Assembly: GCA_002335605.1 (NCBI GenBank)
Contig: BEDY01000004.1
Coordinates: forward strand, 496,001-560,000
Length of the DNA: 64,000 nt
Reading direction: 5' to 3'
Source: Prillingera fragicola
Lineage: Eukaryota; Basidiomycota; Tremellomycetes; Trichosporonales; Trichosporonaceae
Shown: in pieces, positions 33,063 to 43,490 of the stretch
Layout: every line of letters starts with the position of its first letter
Position numbering within the stretch: position 1 is the first letter of the stretch
Translations under genes and position numbers: made by a program
The notes under the pieces: generated by a model
Told to the model about the DNA's origin: nothing
The model's database searches: none
What the model saw: the letters and a program-made list of their open reading frames with translations, nothing else

Positions 33063-33344
33063 ATGTACAACTGCACAATCGCCCGCAACGACACAGCCAT
33101 GGCCACCTGCTGCCCGCCAGGGAACAGCACGGCCTCGACAGACGACAGGCTAAGTATCTGCCTCGTCGCGGACGAGGGGCAGTTTGGCAAGTGTCTCGGA
33201 GACATGGGCGTCACTGGCCAGCGGTGCCAGGGGCCGATAGGTGTCGAGTCGTCTGGCGCGTCGGGGTCACGTCCGGTGGGGTCCCTGCCCGTTCTGCTGC
33301 TCGCTGCACTCGTGTTGCCGGCCGCGGTGGGGGCTCTTGCGTAG
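33063..33344 (+). CDS. Small Cys-rich protein with hydrophobic C-terminus
   Basis: The 93-residue intronless frame has six Cys (4, 16, 17, 33, 44, 55), three N-glycosylation sequons (Asn 3, 9 and 21) and a hydrophobic C-terminal 20 residues (SLPVLLLAALVLPAAVGALA) after a short Gly/Ser-rich stretch. The composition resembles small surface or secreted fungal proteins. There is no N-terminal signal peptide, so it could be tail-anchored, or an upstream signal exon may be missing. A TATA box about 100 bases upstream favours the start given. I do not know the function. The sequons and paired Cys argue that this is a real protein exposed to the secretory lumen. Confidence 0.62.
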   Translation: MYNCTIARNDTAMATCCPPGNSTASTDDRLSICLVADEGQFGKCLGDMGVTGQRCQGPIGVESSGASGSRPVGSLPVLLLAALVLPAAVGALA

Positions 33345-35175
33345 ATCTGCAGGCGTAGGCACGCCGAAGCTTCTCCATTATGAAGCCCTGTGACAACTGG
33401 ACACGCCCAAGATGCATTCTCAATGTCACAAGCCCAGCTTTCTCGTCCAACGAGCAGCACTTGGCTATCCGAGAATGAGAAGTGGGAAGAAGCACGTCAA
33501 GAGGAGGTGTGCTTGTCAAGAAATGCACTCAAAGAGATCCTTGACAATGGACCGTTGTTCGTTGTGGGCAGACTTGTAGCAACCATTTGCACGAAACACT
33601 ACGTTGCCCTCCTCTCCACTCGACTCATGACACTTCTGTTGGACAGAGAGTTGCTGATGTCATGCTCCACTGCGCTAACAGCCAAGATGCATAGTACGTG
33701 TTGATCCCTGAGCTAAAGAAAAGACGCAGTCAGGCATCACTCTGGGGATCGTAGAGGATGTCATGTGTAGCCGAGCTCCACACGATTCAAACGCCGGGGA
33801 GACTTGTTCTTGGAGCGACTATTCAAACGCCGGGGAGTCTTGTTCTTGGAGCGACTATTCAAACGCCGGAGAGGAAGCTCTTGTTCTTGGAGCGACTCCT
33901 TATCGGCCATGAGCGGATGGCAACCAGAGATAGTGCCAGGTACCCTACCGTTAGCAGTGATCAGCAGCCCTTATCGACATTCCACGGAACATGTCGTTTC
34001 CTCGCCACAAGCCGCGTGACTGCTGATTACCTCATTGTTGATCAATTGTCGAGCTGGGTACCGGGGCGATCAAAGGAGGGAATGCAGATAGGCTGCTTGG
34101 CAGGGTAGAATGCGTGTGCTCTTTACTTTCATTCACCGACTGCCGAGAGTGTGCGGCGGGCCGATATTGCGGGCAGTGATTGTCGTGGCAGTGGCACAGA
34201 GATTGGGTGTTGCTCCCTCCTGTCCATTCCCATTGAGGCTAGGTTGTCACCAGCTCCTGTTAGAGACATGGACGCTACTGGTGTGCTGTGGAGCAGGCAC
34301 TTGGGCAGTGTACGCATCGGCCGGAGGAGCGTCGCCGGCCCGCAGAACATGGCCTTGACCGACGATTGACTGGCCGGCGGTTGAGTAGTGTTACATTTTG
34401 CGAACTGCTACCAATACTTCACTCTAGGGAGAAAGATAGCTGGGATCTTTAGAAAAAGTGAAAGGGAACGCATCTAGAGGCTAGAGAGAAGATCACGATT
34501 TGCAGGTGTCAATGGCAGTATGTAAAATAACAGACAGCCCCACGCTCCTAGCATCTGTTGATCCCTCAGACACATATCTAGCCATATCTAGCAGTGATCA
34601 TAAGAGTACGTATCTCAGGTACTAGCCCAGGATTAGTCACTGTCATTAGTATCTCGGCGTCTTTCCAGCTTGAATCTTGGATTTTATGCAGAGCTGAATG
34701 ACACCAGATGTCACCCTTGGACAACTCCGCCTTGGCTGATAATGGGGTCCATCATAAGCACAGAGTGGGGCTGCTGATATGTGCCTACTCCACAACTGTG
34801 CTTGACATGTGACAGGTGATATCGGTGACGACAAAGGTGCGGAGGAGCGACAAAGTCGACAAGTCCCCCGTTTGGTTTGTGGCTATCGCGGCTGCTGGCC
34901 ATGTCCTTCCAACTACTCTCTCGTCGACCTTATGTCATTTTGCGGCCTCGTCATCCTTCCAAAAGGAGTCTGACAACGAAGAGCGCAACGCAGCATAAGC
35001 AGGTCAGTCGACGTCATTAGCTGCTCTTCCTTGCCTCGTTTGCCGTTGTTCACTGTGCGGAGGCTCCCAGAATTTGTCTATATTAACCGGCGTGAAGTCC
35101 CCTTCGTTCATGTATTCAACAAGCTGTCGCTTCCACTCTTCCATACACCTCCTACTATAACACAACAATTCCACT
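33345..35175. other. 1.8 kb gene-free region with a minisatellite
   Basis: Besides the minisatellite at 33785-33897, the stretch holds only short frames. CATATCTAGC is repeated near 34566. It ends in the promoter of the secreted-protein gene, with an AT-rich TCTATATTAACC near 35077. Confidence 0.5.
33785..33897. repeat. Three-copy minisatellite (36, 36 and 41 bp)
   Basis: Each copy begins ATTCAAACGCCGG and ends GTTCTTGGAGCGACT. Copies lie at 33785-33820, 33821-33856 and 33857-33897. The first two differ by one base; the third carries a 5-bp insertion and further changes. It is not within a gene. Confidence 0.9.
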
Positions 35176-36297
35176 ATGCTGTTCAACGCTATCCACACTA
35201 TCAAAGCTGGCCAGGTTGGCTCCGTTAGTTCAGCGCAAGCCGCTGGCCGTGGCCCCCTTGGCGCGCTTCTCCTCACCCTTCCGCTCCTCGCAGCAGTCCG
35301 AGCCGGGGAGACGCCAGCCTACTACGTTGGCCCATCCACTCCCCCACCCGGATCCTCTTTCGTGGAGGGCACGAGCGGCTGCGAACAGCTGGGCCTATGC
35401 GAGTACCCCTGCAAGACCTACCACTCGCAGGGCAGCATTGCGAGCTACCGGATTTTTTCCGACTCGTACTGCAGTTCCGAAATCACCAAGAACGAGGTCA
35501 CTGTTCTGTGTGATTCGTTCAATTTCTGCAAGGGCGACATGGTCTGCGCCCCGGGGCAAGCCGAGGACTGGCCCGCGACAGTCTATGTCAAGGTGGAAGA
35601 TGGGTTTGAGGCCGGCGCCGAGATTGCGTTTACGATGGGCCAGAACTGCCCACAGGAGCCAGGACCCGGAGCTGCTCTGCAGATTATCGGCTCGGGCGAC
35701 GACTGCATTCCTCTTCAAGGCGTCAACGACAACCTCGGCGTGTCGTTCTTCCCGTGCGGCACCGGTGGGCTGAGCGAGCGGACCGTCCACGCCAACAGGT
35801 CCACTCCCGCCAAGCGGCGCCACTTCCCCCCGCAGGCCTTCAAGCGGGCGCCCGGCGTGGGCATCCGCGACGAACCGACGTGCAAGCAGTTCGACCCCGA
35901 CCCGCAGGGCACCTGGGACTACGACGCGTACACGCCCAGCCGGCGTGTGAGCGGCAATGTTAACTGCATCCAGGGGACCAAGCCGTGCGACATTGGCCTG
36001 GAGGAGCAGACGACGACGACGTGGGAGATGTCGTGGCAGGTGTCTGCTGGTGTCGAAATTCCCTTTGCTAGCCTCTCGGGCATGATCGGGGGTGGATACT
36101 CGGAATCCGTGTCCTCGTCCAGGAGCGAAGGGTATTCCGTCCCTGCCGGCCAGGTGGGGTTCCTCAGCGCCTACTCCAAGGCCGTGCAGATTCCGGGCTG
36201 GTACAGGGACTGCGACGATGGGCAGGAGCGGACTGGTTCCGTGCTTGTGCCCATGACCGATGGCGCGTCCATGACCGTCATTCTTACCGACCGTTAG
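35176..36297 (+). CDS. Secreted two-domain Cys-rich protein, function unknown
   Basis: The intronless frame encodes 373 residues. A hydrophobic stretch (LGALLLTLPLLAAVRA, about residues 28-43) looks like a signal sequence after an unusually long 27-residue N-terminal region. The N-terminal domain (about 45-205) has ten or more Cys. Two dibasic sites, Lys213-Arg214 and Lys223-Arg224, bracket a short linker and suit Kex2 processing. The C-terminal domain (about 225-373) starts with Cys and has a Thr/Ser-rich stretch (TTTTWEMSWQVSAGVEIPF, then a Gly turn and ESVSSSRSEGYS) with the alternating pattern of a long amphipathic beta-hairpin. Such hairpins occur in aerolysin-like proteins and in secreted fungal proteins of unknown role. 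Toxicity or pore formation is not shown and is only a thought. Confidence 0.75.
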   Translation: MLFNAIHTIKAGQVGSVSSAQAAGRGPLGALLLTLPLLAAVRAGETPAYYVGPSTPPPGSSFVEGTSGCEQLGLCEYPCKTYHSQGSIASYRIFSDSYCSSEITKNEVTVLCDSFNFCKGDMVCAPGQAEDWPATVYVKVEDGFEAGAEIAFTMGQNCPQEPGPGAALQIIGSGDDCIPLQGVNDNLGVSFFPCGTGGLSERTVHANRSTPAKRRHFPPQAFKRAPGVGIRDEPTCKQFDPDPQGTWDYDAYTPSRRVSGNVNCIQGTKPCDIGLEEQTTTTWEMSWQVSAGVEIPFASLSGMIGGGYSESVSSSRSEGYSVPAGQVGFLSAYSKAVQIPGWYRDCDDGQERTGSVLVPMTDGASMTVILTDR

Positions 36298-36559
36298 TCC
36301 ACGGCGAGTTGAGGCGGTCAGCCGTAGTCAGAAGACAGAAATCGGTCAAGGTGTAACGAGAAGTAGCAGAAAAACAGTGAATGAACAGAGTAAGCCGAGT
36401 AAGCGTCTGCTTTGTGCAGTTCGAGTCAGTGAATCTCGTCAGCTACAGGCGGCACGCCCACGTTGTCCAGTAAGCAGCGTTACTACCGATCACACATAGC
36501 TACAAGATGTGCATTTCTTCATTCTACTCACCCCGGCGCTACCCCCAGTGGCCAGGCGC

Positions 36560-37562
36560 TCAAGCCTTGAGAAACTTTGCGTGCCACTTGACGTGCTCTG
36601 GCGCAAAAGTCGAGATAAAGTAATAACTGTGGTCGTACCCCTCCTGGCGCCGCAGCTCGAGCTCGCCCTCGGCCCCGCGCTCGGCAGCAGCCCGCTCGAG
36701 GGCCTCGGGCGTGAGCTGCCCGGCCTTGAGGAACTGGTCGTCCGTGCCCACGTCGACGAGCATGTGGAGGCTGCCCTTTGGCGCCGCGCTGGACTGGAGG
36801 AGGTGCGTCGCGTCGTGCTCGAGCCACTCCGCTGGCGGGAGCGAGCGCGTGCGCGTAAAGAGGTAGGCGCGGAATGCGCCTTCGCCCCACGGGACGCGCG
36901 AGGGGTTGCTGAAATGTCAGCAGTCACGACCGAGCAGCCGACGCACGTAATAGGTGCAAACGCCGAGCACGACTTGAACAGCCCCGGGTTCTTGAGGTAG
37001 ATGGTGAGCGCGCCGTGGCCGCCCATAGAGTGGCCAGTGATGGACCAGCGGGAAAAGTCCTGCACGCGAGCGTCAGCGCGCCCAAGCCACAGCACGCACC
37101 AGTCCAAGGTCAGCCTTCTTGAGCACCTCGGGCAGCTCCTTGACGATCAGGTCGTACATGTTGTAGTTTTTCTTCCACTTGTCCGCCGTAGCGTTAATGT
37201 AGAAGCCCGCGCCTGCAACAGCGTTAGCGCCTCCCACGACTCGTCAGATGCGCACCGGTACCAAGCTGCCAATCGTCGTCCTCGCCCTCGACGCCGGCGC
37301 CGCGGGGGCTCGTATCGGGAAAGACGAGCGCGACGCCCTCGGCCGCAGCGGTATTGAACATGCCGGCCTTTTGCGCGGCCGTGTCCTCGGTGCATGTCAG
37401 GCCGGCGAGGTAGAAGAGGACGGGCGCTGGGGAGGCCGACGACGTGTTGGCTGGCACAAACACGTTGATGGTCGTGGGGAGGGAGAGCGAGGTGCTGGGG
37501 AACGTGTACTTTGTGAGCGTGCCGCCGGCTACCTTGTTGGTTGACTTGGTCTCGAGGGACAT
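36560..37562 (-). CDS. S-formylglutathione hydrolase (esterase D)
   Basis: The enzyme hydrolyses S-formylglutathione to formate and glutathione, the second step of glutathione-dependent formaldehyde detoxification in the cytosol. Exons are complement 37562-37256, 37212-37100, 37059-36947 and 36908-36560, giving 293 residues, the normal family length. Visible motifs are the [15 protein letters not shown] oxyanion region with the family Cys, DTSPRG, GFYINAT formed across a splice, [12 protein letters not shown] with the nucleophile Ser, and [12 protein letters not shown] with the catalytic His; the Asp is in [10 protein letters not shown]. Introns are 43, 40 and 38 nt and all joins are in phase. 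Its stop lies about 260 bases from the end of the secreted-protein gene on the other strand. Confidence 0.95.
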
Positions 37563-37848
37563 TTTGGCGGCTTTTTGTGTTGCAGTAGGTAAGAATGAGA
37601 GATGGAGTGGTGGACAGGTGAGTGCATGGTGCTGCCCAAGATTGCTTTGTGCGTCATGCCCACTTGCTTCCACTGTAATCTCCGGTCACGGAATTCCTCT
37701 CTGCATGCCGAAGGTTGCCGAGGCCACTGTAGACTCCTTTATCTCGATGCCAGCCTGCACGCTCTAAGTCAGCGACACGATCTGAATGACGAAGAAACTA
37801 TGCATGATGAGTTTGTGTAATTTACAACCATGAGCAAGCAAGGGACGA

Positions 37849-39522
37849 CTACATCTTTGCGCCCCTCCTCACCCTCAACCTCCGCCCTCCAACCTCCTCG
37901 GCCTCCTTTTCCTCCACCTTTCTCTCCTCCTCCTCACCGGCCGCGTCGGGCCGGTAATCACTCTCGCCCTCGCTCACCTCGCTGTCGAGCGGGGACGTCG
38001 GCGCCGTGCTCGCCGGGCTAGCGGGGTCTTCGGACGACGACGGCGTCGCGTCACGCTCACGATAGGCAAGAGCAGGGTCAGGAGACACTGGACGGAGCAT
38101 GGCTTCCACGGCCGCGCTGCCGTCGCTCGCCGCGTCCACTTCAATGTCGGAGGCGTCCAGGTCGAGATCCTGGAGAAGAATCTCGACGGCGGCGGAGACG
38201 TCGCCCTTGGTGCGTGCCAGGACACCTGCTGCGGCGTCGGGAGCGATACCGTGGCCAGTAGGCAACGACGCGAGGACCTCGGCCAGTCGGCCCGTAGCAC
38301 CTTTGGCCGCGACGTTTGGCGCCGCAGCGACTTCCTCGCCGCGCTCCCGCCTGGCAGCCTCGGACTCGTCCCGTGCATGCGGCACAGCGAGCGCGTCCGG
38401 CACTCCGGCAGGGCCAGTGGCGTAGCTCCGCTCGCCCTTGCGGCGTACCGACTCGTAGTGCTCGGCCTCGGCAAAGAGGGCGAGCCAGAGCATGCTCTGG
38501 CCCTCGCGTGGAGGTGGCGGCGTGTTGGGATCTTGCGCCTCGGGGACAGGCGAGGCACCAGCGGGGGTGTTGTCCGGGACCATTAAGGGCGTGGGAGTCT
38601 CGACACCACTGGCAGCCGCCTTGCGTGCGCGTCGTGTCGCGCGTGTGCTACGTGGACCAGTAGCTGCCTCGGCGATGGGAGCATGCGCACTCTCAATGTA
38701 TTCGACAGTGTAGCTAGTCTGCGCGAGGACAATCCTTATGCTGCGCTGGAAGACCTTGCTCGCAGCGAGGAGCTCAATGTGCGAACCATACACTGCGTCA
38801 CCGCGCATCCGGCGAACATACGCATCATAATCCTCGCCCTCGTTGAGGAAGCCCGCAACAAAGTCACCCAGCTCGTCGCGCGCGCGCTCGAGGTGGTCGC
38901 ACACCATGCGGCGAATGTCCTTGTGCTTGCTCTGGTCGCCCCACAGCTGATCGCCGAGCGCACGGAAGAGACAGTTGCCGTCGGCCGTCACATCGCGGAG
39001 CGCCAAGCCGAGGCGCGCGACTTCAGCGCGGATGGCGGCCGACTCGGCGGCGATAGACTCGAGCGTCGTTGGGGTGGCCGACGTGCGGCGGGAGCGTGTC
39101 GCGCGAGCTGCACGCGTCGCTCGAGGCGTGGGACCGGGTTTCACGCCCGACGTGCCGTTGGCTACGCGTTGGGCGCGGCGGGGGCGGCCGCCGCCGACGA
39201 GACGCGGAGGGCAGATTGGGTGGGTGGCGGGAATGGGTGGTGGGAGGTCGCGTGGTAATGCGGGGTGGTGTGGGGTGGTGTTTGCCTCGGCGCACAGACC
39301 GCCGCATTTGGTAGCAGCAGCATCGCTGTTGTCGTGGACGATTGCAGTTACGCGCGCATGCATGGGTGCGCGCCGTTTACGCGCTGGCAGTGGCAGCGGG
39401 GTGGTGTCTGGGTCGGCGTTGGCTGCATTGTACTGTGCGCGTGTGCGGCGCCGCGTTGTCCCTGTGCTGCTGCCCTCGCCGCGATTGGAGGGGTCTGGGT
39501 CGTACCCTAAGGGATGGGTCAT
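37849..39522 (-). CDS. OTU-family deubiquitinase with UBA-like domain
   Basis: The single-frame gene encodes 557 residues. The OTU catalytic domain contains DVTADGNCLFRALGDQLWG (Asp 181, nucleophile Cys 184), a downstream YGSHIELLAASKVF helix, and AEHYESVR carrying the catalytic His. Such enzymes remove ubiquitin chains; the arrangement is closest to OTUD3. After a polar linker, LAEVLASLPTGHGI...AAAGVLARTKGDVSAAVEILLQD looks like a UBA-like ubiquitin-binding helix bundle. The N-terminal 150 residues are Arg/Pro-rich and of low complexity. Part of that stretch may be an unrecognised intron, or the start may lie further in. The C-terminus is acidic then basic (RLRVRRGAKM), perhaps a nuclear signal. 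Confidence 0.88.
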   Translation of the reverse strand: MTHPLGYDPDPSNRGEGSSTGTTRRRTRAQYNAANADPDTTPLPLPARKRRAPMHARVTAIVHDNSDAAATKCGGLCAEANTTPHHPALPRDLPPPIPATHPICPPRLVGGGRPRRAQRVANGTSGVKPGPTPRATRAARATRSRRTSATPTTLESIAAESAAIRAEVARLGLALRDVTADGNCLFRALGDQLWGDQSKHKDIRRMVCDHLERARDELGDFVAGFLNEGEDYDAYVRRMRGDAVYGSHIELLAASKVFQRSIRIVLAQTSYTVEYIESAHAPIAEAATGPRSTRATRRARKAAASGVETPTPLMVPDNTPAGASPVPEAQDPNTPPPPREGQSMLWLALFAEAEHYESVRRKGERSYATGPAGVPDALAVPHARDESEAARRERGEEVAAAPNVAAKGATGRLAEVLASLPTGHGIAPDAAAGVLARTKGDVSAAVEILLQDLDLDASDIEVDAASDGSAAVEAMLRPVSPDPALAYRERDATPSSSEDPASPASTAPTSPLDSEVSEGESDYRPDAAGEEEERKVEEKEAEEVGGRRLRVRRGAKM

Positions 39523-40398
39523 GCTGGTGCCGACGTGGCGTCGGGGTTGGGGGCTGTCGGCGTGCGATGGGGGAGTGGGAGTGGGTGTGCTGACGTGTTG
39601 GATAGAGATGGGGGAGGCGTGGACTGGTTGGAGGGGGTAGGAGTGCGGGGAAGCCAGAGCAGGTAGATGTGTGACCTTGCTACGTGTACGTTAACGGGAG
39701 GAAAAGCGTTTGGCGACTGGGTCTTGTATCGTTTGCCGCCGTTGTTGTTTGGTATAATGTACAGTATACACTATAGTCTAGGTCTATGCAGGGAGGGGGA
39801 GAGAGAGGGGGGGGGTATGGGGATTATAAAGAAAGCAGTCGCTGCAAGACGTGAAGCAAGCACCAGAGAGGATATGGATGTGGTTTTCACTCGCTGCGCA
39901 GGAGAGAGAACATGACCTGCAATCGACTGCATAAAGTGGGGGGATGAAATATAAAGAGACAGAAAACTTTCCTCTCCCGGCAGGCAGTGCTAGTCGTGTG
40001 ACGTAGTCTGCCATTTGACCAGCTGAGCATCCATCAACAGCAGTGTACTCGTGATCTCTCGTTCCAGCATATCAGCATGCAGCAGCAGATTGTTGACATG
40101 CACGTCATTGCAACAACCTCCCTCAGCATCCTATCACATGCCATAAAACCTTAAAGAATTGAGGAATGAAGACTGCACCCAAAGTCGTTTGGACAGTGAT
40201 TGGCTGCACTGGCGGTTCTTGTGTGTGGAGCACCGCACTGAGTGAATCGCTGGGATCCATCTAGCCAGGACGACAGCTGTGTCATCCAGCTCAGCATCAC
40301 CACTCTCCAAGCTGCATGCAGACTAACCAAAGGGCATAGATCGTGCACTCGCTTTGCAATCGCCAGGGGAGGAGTTGCTGCACCATCGACGCGACTGA
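39523..40398. other. Spacer upstream of OTU gene
   Basis: The stretch is the OTU promoter region with a purine-rich GGGAGGGGGAGAGAGA tract near 39790. No coding frame is convincing. Confidence 0.5.
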
Positions 40399-41068
40399 CT
40401 AGTATCCCCACTTGTCACTCTGAACACTGCTGCCGTTTGCCGGCCAAAGGTAGTTCACGAGCAGGAGGGGGCCAAGAACAATCTGCCGCGCACTGAGAGG
40501 AAGCTGAAGCGGAACGAACCAGATCAAGTTGCCGAGGATAAAGGTGGCCGCTATATCCCAGCCGCCAAGAAGCCCAAAGAGACCGTAGGAAGAGCAGCCC
40601 CATCTCCAGGAGCTGCTTGCCAAGCACAAGTGCAATCAAAGTCCAGACACTGACAGAGCTTATCAAGGACACGGCAGACATGCAGCGTCCGGCCAAGAAA
40701 CTCCGGCCTACTCGGTAACCTTCCCTGATTCGAACCAGAGCAACCAGCTGGAGATTCAACAGCAACTCTGACAGCCCAACCAGGCGACTCGTAAGCGCAA
40801 GCGTCGTCAGCTCAAGGCAAGAGAGCGTCCAAGTCGACGCTGTTAGAGCATCCCTCTCACGAGGACGGCCATGCATGCACGGCGAAAACCTGTCGATAAG
40901 AACCTGCGGCCTTGACATCGTTGACAGCGACGGCATTGAAAAATTGGCCACGCCGTGCCTGTCGAGTCTGATAAATTGAGGTGCCCAGCGGCGGTGGCTT
41001 GAAGGGTCGTGAGAGTATGCAGCAGCAATGACGAGCAGGGCCGAGATAATGACAGAGATTGTGTGCAT
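40399..41068 (-). pseudogene. Possible membrane-protein locus with a frame switch
   Basis: A frame opening at 41068 (MHTISVIISALLVIAAAYSH) looks like a signal peptide and continues with hydrophobic stretches such as LVGLSELLLNLQLVALV and SVSVWTLIALVLGKQLLEMG. At about 40590-40620 the hydrophobic character moves to another minus-strand frame, which runs on through DIAATFILGNLIWFVPLQL to a stop at 40399. Either a short unrecognised intron or a single-base lesion joins them. The proposed start is only 52 bases from the divergent F-box gene, which weakens the case. Function is unknown. Confidence 0.3.
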
Positions 41069-41120
41069 TGCTGTTGTATTATTCTCATTTCTCACACTCA
41101 CCGCCCACTGACATATCAAC

Positions 41121-42464
41121 ATGGATCCAACGCCTCCTCTCTCGCCACCACTCTCCCCAACACCCACGGCCTCAACGCCTCTCCTCGGCATGCGGCCCCC
41201 TCAGCCCTACCAAGGCCGGCACAAGCGCGGAGCCCTCTCGACGAGCACGATAGGCAGCACAAACACAATCTACCAAACGTACGTCCCCTTACGTGCCCGA
41301 GCTAACCTTTGCAGCCAGCAGCTCACAGATCACTTTACCGCACACCTGCACCAACCCCCGCCGCGGCCATCATTCTGCTGTCTCCCAAGCCTGACCCACC
41401 TAATCCACGCCTGGCGCGGCCTCCCACCACCACCCCCGCGCTTCCACCCGTCGACGCACCCAGCGATCCTGCACCGCATCATCGCCGAATGCTCACCCAC
41501 CGCCCTCGTCTCCCTGCGGCAAGCCTCGCGCCTCCTGCACGACCTAGCAGACAAGGCCCTCATGCGCCACCTCGTGCTCACACCGGGCCACATCTCCTCG
41601 CCCACAGGCAAGATCCCCCGCCTGTACGGCTGGCACGAAACCCCCGGCCCAGCGTCGGCGGCGGACCTAGCACGCCTCCTCCCGCACACCAAGATCATGG
41701 ACGTGCACGCGGGCGTCGGCACGCGGTTTCTCCGGCGCGTCGAGGCCCACGTCCCCCGGCTAGAGTACGTGCGGCATATCTGCGGCGACGTCAAGACTGT
41801 CGTGTCCGCGCGCCAGCTCGTGCTCGTCTCCGGGGCGCCCGAGACGACCCTCCCGTGGGGCGGGAGCCGGAGTGGGAGCGGCAGCAGCGGGCGGGCGCGG
41901 GCGCGGGGGAGTGGCGGGAGTCACGAGGGGAGCTGCACCCTCGTCGTGCCGCGCGGCGTCAGGCGGGTGGTGCACACTATCAGGAGTGATCCGGCGCAGC
42001 TCCGGCTCTCGTCGAGCGTCACCGAGCTCGTCGTCGTGATCCTCCCGCCGTTGCCCCAGCGGCCCGAGTATGCCGCTGAGCTCACCGCCGAGCCCTCGGA
42101 CATGGACAGCAGCAAGCTCGGCCTGCTGCGGGATCTGCCCAAGGTGCTCAAGGTCGCGCTCGCGCTGCACGGGCACTGCGCGACGCACGAGCTGCACCCG
42201 GCCTATGCGCGGGCGCGCGGGCCGGCGCTCAAGGTGCTGCTGGTTGGGGTGGCCGAGGCGGCGGCCCAGGGGCGGTTGGGCCTGCCTGCGTCGTGGATGG
42301 CGCTGGATGGGGAGGGGCGCGAGGGCGTGGACAGGGTTAGGGAGTGGGTGTTGAGTGAGCTTGGGGTCGAGGAGGGCGGGCCGGTCGTTGTTGCGTTTGC
42401 GGGCGTGAATGAGTATCGCGCCAGGGTTGGGGAGAGGGTTTGGGCGTTGGAGACGGACGTTTAG
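41121..42464 (+). CDS. F-box-like domain protein
   Basis: Exons 41121-41278 and 41315-42464 give 435 residues. The 36-nt intron has a GTACGT donor, CTAAC branch and TTTGCAG acceptor; because 36 is a multiple of three the frame also reads through, so splicing is inferred. After a Pro-rich N-terminus, HPAILHRIIAECSPTALVSL then RQASRLLHDLADKALMRHLVL resembles an F-box helix pair with a following leader into a repeat-like region. Such proteins usually recruit substrates to SCF ubiquitin ligases. The rest alternates short beta-strand-like and Leu-rich segments (VVHTIRSDPAQLRL, VTELVVVILPPLP) and ends in EYRARVGERVWALE. It is a plausible member of a lineage-expanded F-box family. Substrate unknown. 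Confidence 0.68.
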   Translation: MDPTPPLSPPLSPTPTASTPLLGMRPPQPYQGRHKRGALSTSTIGSTNTIYQTYVPLRARANLCSQQLTDHFTAHLHQPPPRPSFCCLPSLTHLIHAWRGLPPPPPRFHPSTHPAILHRIIAECSPTALVSLRQASRLLHDLADKALMRHLVLTPGHISSPTGKIPRLYGWHETPGPASAADLARLLPHTKIMDVHAGVGTRFLRRVEAHVPRLEYVRHICGDVKTVVSARQLVLVSGAPETTLPWGGSRSGSGSSGRARARGSGGSHEGSCTLVVPRGVRRVVHTIRSDPAQLRLSSSVTELVVVILPPLPQRPEYAAELTAEPSDMDSSKLGLLRDLPKVLKVALALHGHCATHELHPAYARARGPALKVLLVGVAEAAAQGRLGLPASWMALDGEGREGVDRVREWVLSELGVEEGGPVVVAFAGVNEYRARVGERVWALETDV

Positions 42465-43408
42465 ATTGTTAGATTTGTTGTACAGGAGCATGCCATACAT
42501 GCATAGGAGAGGAGATATGGCTGAGGCAATGACACGACCGTTGAACTCGACTGCGCACGGATGAGTGACGAGCGCCATAGAGCGTTCAGTGACCGACTGG
42601 TGGCATGGTAGAGGAGGACCACAAGTCAGTGGCAGCCAACATCGCGTGGATCTCCCAGTCAGCCACTGGCACAACATTTCGACTTGAGAGGTGGATATCC
42701 CACACTATCGCCTCTTGGCCGCATATCGAGCAATCTCCGGACAGGCCGACACGACGGCGACGATGGCGCCGACGTGAACCGAGCAGAAGCGTCGCTCATC
42801 ACCGACATCTGTCCCACATGTGCATGACAGGGGATCTCGACGACGTTCTCAAAGCGTCGTAGACGCGTAGACGCCATGGTCGCCCTGTGGTCACTAAATC
42901 GTCCGTTTAGCTGTGGGTGGCGACCCGAGGCAACGGCTGGCATGGCCGAGGCAGATACGGCGGCTTGCGTGAGCACGTCGTTCGTTCCGAGCGAGCAACT
43001 CAACCACGGCAGACCTACGACTATGGAAGAGGCACAAGACTGACCTAGTCTCGAACGCCGTCAGACGCTAGATCGTCGCGGAATGGACATCTATTCATGG
43101 GCATCGTACTCCCCGACAGTATCTCCATAGTCTACGGTATAGCGACGTGGTACCACGTTGAGACAGCAAGTAGTGAACCCAACTACCCAAGATCGACACC
43201 CGTTAGCGCCAGTCCCCACGCCGGTGTTCGCAGCCTAAGAGACGCTCGTAGGCCATCCAGACCAGTGGCCACAATGGACGAGGTACACGACCAGGTCCGA
43301 GATCCCTGAGGCACCTCCAAGACGCCACCCAACCCCAATCTACGGCACGCTCACGACAGCATTTCTGCAGAGTACGTCGCCCCCCGCCTGTCCCCACCCA
43401 CCGCCACC

Positions 43409-43490
<82 letters not shown>

